A stretch of DNA of 64,000 nt, from positions 359,830 through 423,829 of the forward strand of contig JBAJFG010000572.1 in the NCBI GenBank assembly GCA_037903475.1, written 5' to 3'. How positions within the stretch are numbered: the first letter of the stretch is position 1; every line of letters begins with the position of its first letter. Of the stretch, positions 57,070 to 64,000 are shown in pieces. The position numbers and the translations under genes were made by a program. A model generated the notes under the pieces. That model made no database searches. It was not told the DNA's origin and saw only the letters and a list, made by a program, of their open reading frames with translations. This DNA comes from Ancylostoma caninum. Its lineage: Eukaryota; Nematoda; Chromadorea; Rhabditida; Ancylostomatidae.

Positions 57070-58235
57070 GAGCGTGTTCGTGCGTTTTCTCACTACTGGG
57101 CCACTTCAGACGTGTTTTTCATCGGCGGGCCTGTATCCGTCCGTTCTCTACACTATTGGACTAAAGCGAACTCATATCCTGGTGTGCTCCACACTATTGG
57201 GCCACGACGGGCCTCTCTTCCGTCGGTGGGCCCGCACTCTGGCGTCATTTCCATTGTTGGGTCACAGCGAACCCCTTCACACTTGGCTGAACCGTATCAT
57301 GGTATTCTTCACTTTACTGAGTCATAGCGGGAGCATTTTATATTGGCGGACCCGGTTCCTGGCCTGCTCTACACCACTGGGCCACGGTGAGTCCTCTCTC
57401 CATCTGAGAGCTCACATCAGTGGACCAGCATTCTGGGGATTTTCTCACGGCTGGGCCAAAGCGGACCCTTTCTCTTCGGGCGAAGCCGTATCCTGGCGTT
57501 CCTCGCACCACTGGGTCAAGGCGGAACTTTCCTCCATCAGTGGACCCACATTCTGGCGTCTTCTTCACTCTTCGGCAATAGAAAATCCGTTCACCGTCGA
57601 GTGAACCGTATCCTGGTAGTATCCACTTTATTGAATCATACCGGACCCACCCTATATTGGAGGATCCGTATCCTGGCGTTCCCCATGCTATTGAGCCACA
57701 ACGCACCCATCTTGTATTGGCGGACCTGCATCCTGGCGTTCTTCACAACAATGGGCCACTGAGGCCCTTCTTCCACCTGAGGGTCCAAATTCTGGCGTGT
57801 TCCTCACAGTCAGGCTTAGCTGCACCCTTCTTCACGTACGGACTTGCACCCCGACATTCTCTATAGTATTGGACTGAGGCGAGCTCATATCCTGGCTTTC
57901 TCCACCATTGGGCCACGGCGGGTACTTCCCCATTGGTGGGCCACACCGGACCTTTACTCCATCGGTGTACCCATATCCTAGCGTTCACCACGTTATGAGC
58001 GAGACCGAACCGATCGTATAGTGAGGGACCTGTGTGTTGGTGTGCTCCACACTGAGGGGACACAATGGGCCCTTCAGCCGTCGGTCAACCCTATTCTGGT
58101 GTTTCTCCTCACAATTAGGCCAAACCGGACCCACACTCCATCGGCGAGGCCGTATCCTAGCGTTTTTACCATTTTTGGGCCGCGCAACACCTATACGCAA
58201 CACTTTTCTATCAGAGCACCCGTACCCCTTGTAAA
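57070..58235. repeat. Degenerate ~57-bp minisatellite, ~20 units
   Basis: Units follow the pattern cctggcgttcttcacactat-tgggccac-gcggaccc-t-ctccatcggtggacccgtat with heavy divergence. It is a different repeat from the 50-bp family, though both contain ggtgga-ccc. Long frames on both strands (176 codons plus, 122 minus) are by-products. Confidence 0.85.
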
Positions 58236-59470
58236 TGTCGAGAGTAATGGTAGAGGCTTGGGAGTCATCCAGAAATTTTGATTAACTACTTGTTTATTTC
58301 AATCAATATTGATTGATTGGCTACACAATGTCATTCCTTGCGATATTGAAGTATGAAGTGCACAATCTCTGTATTTTAGCGCACAATCTTCCTCGAAATG
58401 AACGGATATCATTACTGCGCAATTTCATCGAGACCTCAGGAAGGGTTGCGGCAGAAGCGTCCACCAGATGAGCGGACCACGTAGGTCCCACCACCACCCA
58501 ACTTCCGAGTTGCTACGGATTTCTCATAGAACCCGCCCATCTCTTCAGTGGATATGCCCATAGCGTCGCAACAGTGGAAGGGTGGCTTTTCTGCTGCGTA
58601 CATTGTGCAGCCTGAAAGCTTGCAAACAGTCCCTCACCCGTATGCTGCGAGACCCCAGCGAAGGTGATGAAATCACCATCCCATGCATACGCTTAAACAA
58701 TAAACAGCGTGCGGCCCGCTCACCCACCAGCGTGCCATCGGACACCGGTCACGCCGATGGCACTGCAATCGCATGCCCCTGCACGACCACAGCGTGCGGC
58801 CCGCGTACATCACCATGCGGGCGGCGATGATAACGCCGATGGTACGCCAAACGTCCGCCGCTCGCTAGAAATGCTTGCGTTACGGCTCCTTTGCTGCTCT
58901 TATGATTGTTCATGCATCCTATCACCTTCAACATCCCAACAGGACCAATGAAATGTGGACAGTGATGGAACACAATCTTTTATTAAGTCTTCTTGCACAA
59001 GGAATCTTCTTGCACTAGCAATAGAGACGAGTGCGAATCGCAGGAGGCAGAATCGAATGTAACGAACCGTAGTAATAAGATTTCCAATTTTCTATCAGAC
59101 TAATGATTCAATTACATTACATTCACATTACCTAACCGTAGTGGCAAAACTTCTAGTTTTCTATCAGACTAATTATTTAAAATCTTTGCACTAAGGAATC
59201 GTAGTGGTTAAACATCTAATTTCCTATCAGACTATTAATTCAGAATCTTCGCATTAAGGAATCGTAGTGGTGAAATTTCTAATTTTCTATCAGGTTAATA
59301 ATTCAAAATCTCCACAATAAGGGGTATACTAGTTAACGGGTAGGTATCAAAAATTCGGAGCTGGAGATAACAAAAATTCCTCTACTACTGAGAAATGATG
59401 AACAAAAAAGCTTCAAAACAAAAGAATGGACAAGAATGAACAAATGAGAGTAGGAAAAAATGAGGTACAT
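58236..59470. other. No gene established; short AT-rich tandem repeats
   Basis: 58690-58860 contains repeated gcgtgcggcccgc and cgccgatgg; the reverse complement of the first occurs at 60380-60405. 59080-59300 has about four units of ctaattttctatcagactaa-tattca-aatct...ggaatcgtagtgg, period about 65 bp. Confidence 0.6.
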
Positions 59471-59473
59471 CGA

Positions 59474-60025
59474 TTACAAAGCAAAGTTTATTGCCCCATA
59501 ATCGGCAGCGTCGTATGAGTAGGTGTGGTACGGGTCCTCGTTTTCTGCGTTGGCGTTGTGCAACGGGCTATCGTCGGAATCTATTTGGGGCGGGCCTCTT
59601 AGCCTGTCTCTGGAAATGCAAAGATTGTCAGTGTGAATGTATATACTGTGGGAAATATTGTGAAATTCAATCTTACCTTATTAGGGATCCACTTGTAGGC
59701 GATTTTGTCGTAGCTGATCTCAATCATTCTCCATCTCGTTAAAGGAGGGACATGAACGGAGTCTGCGAGATATTAGTACTTTCGAAAATAAAGATTGAAA
59801 CTATCATCGAAAAAATTCATCTTACCTCCATAAATTCGCCGACGTGATCCGGAGGTCGAAATTCCGAGGTTCGAGGCATTGACCACTTCAAAAATAATTT
59901 TATCAGAGAGAGAGAGATACGTTCACTGAGTCCATATCTCAGCTAGCTTGCAGAACTCACCTGTTACTGCAGTACTTCAACAAATTGCATGACCAACGCG
60001 GGAAGTGGCAAGCAGCCGGATGCAA
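59474..60025 (-). other. Candidate spliced transcription unit
   Basis: On the minus strand four blocks are bounded by good nematode splice sites: 60025-59961 (after TTTTAG, donor AACAG|GTGAG), 59885-59826 (donor GAG|GTAAG), 59762-59677 (after TCTCGCAG, donor AAG|GTAAG) and 59609-59474 (after TTTCCAG). Introns are 75, 63 and 67 bp. The last block reads DRLRGPPQIDSDDSPLHNAN ... ADYGAINFAL and stops, with AATAAA overlapping its end (59492-59487). Its open frame does not connect in phase with an open frame through the block at 59677-59762. So either one splice site is wrong, the frame is decayed, or the unit is non-coding. No family recognised. Confidence 0.35.
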
Positions 60026-60522
60026 CTAAAATTGAAAAACATTAGCTGAAATGCAACTCACACACACTTATAAACATTACGTATACAAGTACACCCACGA
60101 ATACGCAACAATGGAAACGGTAAAATAAAACTGATTCATGGAAACAGTAAACAGAACAGTTGTTTCCACCTTTCGTTAAAGGAACACTTGCAACTGTCGA
60201 GTTAATGGAGTTCCATCATGATGGAACTCGATTAAATTCAAAAGTGGAATGGCGCCTCCTGTTATTTTCTGTTTCGTTCGCTTCTTCAATGTACGAATTT
60301 TTGCGGACATGCGCGCCGATGGCACGGCGTTTGCCACGTCCACCTACCAGGGCACGCCGATCGCACGCTTGACGTGTAATGCGCGCGGGCCGCACGCTGT
60401 TATTGTCTGAGCGGAGAGCCAGCAGTGAGGTAGGTGGCGAGTCTCGAAACGAACGTGTCTGAGTCCCTAAAAATCGGTCATTTCGCCTCGAAGTCTGCGC
60501 TTCAAGATTACCGGTGTCTATG
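60026..60522. other. No gene recognised
   Basis: 60300-60410 is GC-rich and holds cgggccgcacgctgttattg, the inverse of 58696-58722 (caataaacagcgtgcggcccg). Confidence 0.45.
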
Positions 60523-60638
60523 ATTGCCGCCCCGTTATGGAACTAATATGCCTGGCGCTCTAGCCCCTTTACGGCGCTCTATTGCCGCCCCGTTATGGAA
60601 CGAATATGCCTGGCGCTCTAGCCCCTTTACGGCGCTCT
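60523..60638. repeat. 58-bp tandem duplication
   Basis: attgccgccccgttatggaa ... ctttacggcgctct occurs twice in tandem (60523-60580, 60581-60638) with one difference (aactaat/aacgaat). Confidence 0.95.
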
Positions 60639-62399
60639 ATTTGATAGATTTTGTTCTCATCATTTCCATTCATTTTCTTCACGGAACGGTGTCGCAGTAG
60701 AGTATGTCATGGGCTCATGGGCCTAACACCAATACAGCTGACAGCATAGAGAGAATTCCTTTAGTTGTTCAGTCGCAGGCTACACATCCCAGTCCACCGA
60801 TGCAATCATACTCGTGCCGGCCAACTGGAAAGCATGCTAAGAACCCAGACCTCCTTGAACTGCTTCATGAAATCGCGCACTGTCTGACCGGTGAGGTTCT
60901 CAGGAACATGAAAGTCTATGTGTGGATTAAAAAAACCTTTAGAATTTCTACTGGACGGACCTACGTCGGATCACGACAAGAATATAAATAATACGGCAGA
61001 ATACCTTATGTCGCAACTACGGAAACTGCGAGCGATGACGCAAGTGTTGTGCCGCAGAGGTCGTCTTCGATTTCATTCTTTATTTCTTCTGAATAGTCCA
61101 TCTGTAAAATGAGACTGTGGTGAAGTTTAGGACGTGTTTCTTCTTTTGGAGTGCCCATGTAGTGCACTTCATATACTTCACTTCATACTTCAAATCGGAA
61201 GGGAAAGGTTGTCATTAACTCGAAGTGAAGGACCCGCGTATCGTTTTCCAGTGCAACATCCTTTCACTGTCTTTACCTTGTGAGTTGGAAAAATCTCGTC
61301 AGGAGAGAGGTGGTCTATTACTAAATTAGTAGTTGATCCAAGAAACAGTATGCTTTCTCAGCATATCCTTCCGACGGTCACGTGCTGATTATGGCGCCAG
61401 AAGCGACAAAAATGATAGGTAACTCCTCCGCGCCGTTGAGAAAACAGAAAGAAAGTGAAAACATCACACAGACAGGAGCCGCTGGCGCGTTTCACTGCGG
61501 CAGTTGTGAGAAGCTGAAAATATGTTATTCATAAGTATTGCATTGACTCTACAAAACCTTTTTGGTAGATGCCCTGGAACGAGTCAAAGATGACTATTTG
61601 CAGCGCGGTATTGAACCCTTCTCTCGTTTATCTGATAATGATTCGTAAAAATAGAGGCGAAACTAACTGAATAAATGAGTGTTTTATTTTTATATTTCTC
61701 TTCAGGATCTACGAAGCACGACAGTTTTGCTTCGTTTTCACCTAGTTTCGTTTTTCCACATATTTCATGTTTCACAAAAGGCGGTCAATACTTTTCACGC
61801 ACCCTGTACATGTCCGACTGGGCTCCGTCCTGTAGAAGGGCCATCACTTGTGCGCTGTTAGTTTCAATATCACAGTTGATCATAAGACATTTTGCGCATC
61901 TTCGGCTTTTCCAGCGGTGACGTATTGGGCTACATCATCAAGGAGTTCGCAGACAGTTTCGGGGGCAAATCCCGTTCCGAACGAGCGGGGAGCGCGGGTC
62001 GGAACGAGAGTTTGGATGTTTTTGCTCGAGAAGTAGCAGCGTTCAGGCCGCTGTAGGGCCGCTGAAAACGGGGCTTGCGTTCCTATCCGCCCGAGTACTG
62101 AACGCATTCAGGCTGCCATGAGCCCGCAAACCATCAGGTACTACTGCTCCTAATCCAACGCACAAGGCAATATTCTCCACAACTACCTGCCAATTAGACG
62201 CCTGCACCGTGTCAACCTCTGGCAGCTTGGTCACTGCTTGTGCACAGTCTTGCACGGATGAGCGCGGGGTTCGACGCCATTATGGATCCACAGTGATTCC
62301 TCGGGCATAAAAATAAAATAAGTACGCAAATTCTCACCAGAAATACGAAGAGATGGCTGTTTGCAAGGTTCATCCATGTATTCGTAGTGTAGCCTTTTT
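60639..62399. other. No gene recognised; dispersed repeat ends
   Basis: gtgtcgcagtagagtatgtc-atgggc at about 60691 resembles gcgtcactgtggagtatgtc-atgggc at 22842. At 61790-61812 the minus strand reads tacagggtgcgtgaaaagta, a Tc1/mariner-like end similar to 37854. Short frames lack domains. Confidence 0.4.
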
Positions 62400-62785
62400 C
62401 TACCATCGATGGAAATCGAACCAGCTTGACCATTGTTCATGAATGATTGAGAGTCCGCTGCTTTATCCACTAGGCCATCCATGTTGCTGATCTATTCCAG
62501 ACCGGTGTCGCCTCCATCCTTTATCAGGTTCCTACCATCACCAACCAACCAGTTCGACCGGGTCAGTTCCTCATAGAGCCTAAATATGTGGTCGTTCAGG
62601 TCGCTTTTCGGAGATATTCGCCCGAATGATTCTAAGTTCAGCCCGCGATTTGCCCGACAGCGCGTTTGGCCCCCAACAAGCGTGGTTTCGCCCGCTGTTT
62701 GTCCGCTATTGGTCCTCGTTCAAACGTTTCGTCGGGGATTTGCCGGCGGTTGGAACGGGATTTGCCCCCGAAATTGTCTGAGTTA
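61946..62785. repeat. Inverted GC-rich repeat pair
   Basis: cagtttcgggggcaaatccc-gttcc (about 61951) is inverted relative to ggaacgggatttgcccccga-aattg (about 62754). The SINE lies between the arms. Similarity outside the cores is weak. Confidence 0.6.
62400..62484 (-). repeat. tRNA-derived SINE copy
   Basis: The minus strand reads TGGCCTAGTGGATAAAGC (62477-62460), a good A box, then cagcggactctcaatc and GGTTCGATTTCC (62422-62411), a good B box. The spacing between boxes is longer than in a normal tRNA and the segment is related to 20425-20512, so it is a pol III-type repeat rather than a working tRNA gene. Confidence 0.65.
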
Positions 62786-63620
62786 CTACTGAAGCCAAGG
62801 CCGGTAAGCTTCCGCAATCAGAGAGGTGACATTGGCCAGATCACCTTATTTCCAGAAGCGCAGACGTCTCTTGCCAGATGCTTAGCCGTCTGCAGACCCT
62901 GAAGCCTTTCCAGTGGTCCATTTAAACGAGTAATCCTAAGCCTTTTTATATTCGTTTTTTGTAATTTCTCATTTTCATATTTCTTTTTATTCAATTCAAA
63001 CTGAAGCTTCTGCGGGTGTTGAAATACTAGCAAACGGTGCACTTCCATGCACAAATCATGCGTTGTTTTCGACGGTTCCTCCTTTGTTCGTGATTTTCAT
63101 ACGATTTAGCACTGAAGATTGCCATTTTTACGCGTACTAAGTTGCTTGCATTTCCGCACTCGAGCTATTTTTACCGAAGCATCGTTTCGCTTTCGAAAAC
63201 ACTGGAAGAAACCTGAGCGGAGCGAGGTGGATTAATGTGAGAATATATATCACGTTCCTTCTCCAAGTTTGTTTTGAATTTTGTCTGACTCGTGGTTCTT
63301 TATTTTTTGTTTCCTTGTAAACTCACTTGAATTCACTCCTGTACAGAAGCATCAAAATTGATGCTCACCTTTTGCTCTGCCTCATCATCTACAGTGTTTT
63401 TTCCACATTACAGTGACTTATTGCAATCTGTGTGAAGAACTTCCATATGTTCCCTTTCGATTTTGATGTTCGAAAACAAAATGCGGAGTTGCGAGCCTTC
63501 ATTCGAAGTCATTATTATAGTATTTGTTCACTTTTTCATGCATTTATTTGTCATATATGTGCATCTTTTGTATTAACCAAACATTTTCAATAAACGCAAA
63601 CTTCTACCTCTACGTGTTCT
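62485..63620. other. No gene recognised
   Basis: 62640-62780 is a GC-rich patch with repeated gatttgccc. The rest is AT-rich, without exon or transposon signal. Confidence 0.4.
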
Positions 63621-63624
63621 TGGA

Positions 63625-63662
63625 CAGAAAATGGTGGTATCTCACTGTTCCACCATTTTCTG
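63625..63662. repeat. Perfect 13-bp hairpin
   Basis: cagaaaatggtgg (63625-63637) and ccaccattttctg (63650-63662) are exact reverse complements around a 12-bp loop. Confidence 0.9.
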
Positions 63663-63684
63663 ACATATAGGCGTAGAAAGACAG

Positions 63685-63794
63685 CATGCGTCAAGATAAG
63701 TTGTCCCATGCGTCAAGTTAAGTTACCCTGACCAACTAGTGGGGAACCATCGTTTACAGAATGACCAACTAATGGGGAACCATCGTTTACAGAA
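63685..63794. repeat. Two short tandem duplications
   Basis: catgcgtcaag-taagtt occurs twice (about 63688 and 63709). gaccaactagtggggaacca-tcgtttacagaa (33 bp plus one base) is repeated at about 63730 and 63763. Confidence 0.85.
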
Positions 63795-64000
63795 CATTTC
63801 AATGCACAGGTGACGACCCAAGTGATGTCGCGGATGCGGAACCAAGTACTCGATAAATGAGTGATCCGTTCATCCTCTCCTCCGCAACAACACCTTCGAG
63901 TTTCCCATTTTCGATGTGGAAAGCCTGCTCCATTACCGAAACCTTCAACAAATTCTCCGGTTTGTTTTTAAGAATGCATAAAATTCCACCTATTAACAAT
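63795..64000. other. Right edge, nothing recognised
   Basis: One minus-strand frame at 63799-63999 runs off the window; it has no recognisable domain and could be a partial exon. Confidence 0.3.

Noticed and set aside
57074..57706. Frames of 176 (plus) and 122 (minus) codons
   Set aside because: Both lie in the degenerate 57-bp minisatellite and show no domain.

Overview
The window looks like a piece of a transposon-rich nuclear genome from a clade V (strongylid, hookworm-like) nematode. Reasons: a spliced gene encodes the nematode NLP-12 neuropeptides, introns are GT-AG with TTTTCAG-like acceptors, and the mobile elements (RTE and CR1 LINEs, Penelope-like elements, mariner, hAT and Tc1-like elements) are eukaryotic. 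The species is inferred, not shown. Most long open frames are minisatellite or transposon artefacts.

The main gene is nlp-12 on the minus strand. Exon 1 (35890-35997) encodes a signal peptide and ends in ...DYRPLQ. Exon 2 (18125-18238) begins FGKR and continues with DGYRPLQF-GKR and DYRPLQF-GKR, then a stop. Both exons are phase 0 at the junction, with a consensus donor and a TTTTCAG acceptor. If the two exons are one gene, the intron is about 17.65 kb. It contains a mariner relic about 100 bp from exon 2, a 1.5-kb Tc1-like fold-back element, tRNA-derived SINE pieces, a perfect 59-bp palindrome and other repeats. A TATA box lies about 30 bp upstream of the start codon and an AATAAA about 145 bp downstream of the stop.

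Layout: 1-3 kb, degenerate GC-rich repeats and a 399-bp fold-back. 3.2-8 kb, a CR1-type ORF1 relic, a scrambled RTE fragment, a 50-bp minisatellite and a CR1-like LINE with ORF1 and a broken ORF2. 8-18 kb, low-information DNA with three non-autonomous hAT-like elements, two of them clear copies of one family. 18-36 kb, the nlp-12 locus. 37-38 kb, a fold-back. 40-49 kb, a Penelope-like cluster: one element with a GIY-YIG endonuclease, whose 3' region runs through a hammerhead-like motif into a second minisatellite, plus two copies of another Penelope-like family facing opposite ways. 50-53.4 kb, a nearly full-length but dead RTE LINE on the minus strand. 54-55.3 kb, a candidate spliced gene with a TATA/initiator promoter. 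55.7-58.2 kb, a fold-back, a LINE reverse-transcriptase scrap and a further minisatellite. 59.4-60.1 kb, a candidate spliced unit on the minus strand. From there to 64 kb, only short duplications, a SINE and dispersed repeats.

A notable structural pattern is that the same minisatellite-plus-flank cassette occurs at 4.1-5.4, 40.2-41.4 and 45.9-46.4 kb. At one site it sits directly behind a Penelope-like ORF, so these minisatellites may have been carried by that element.
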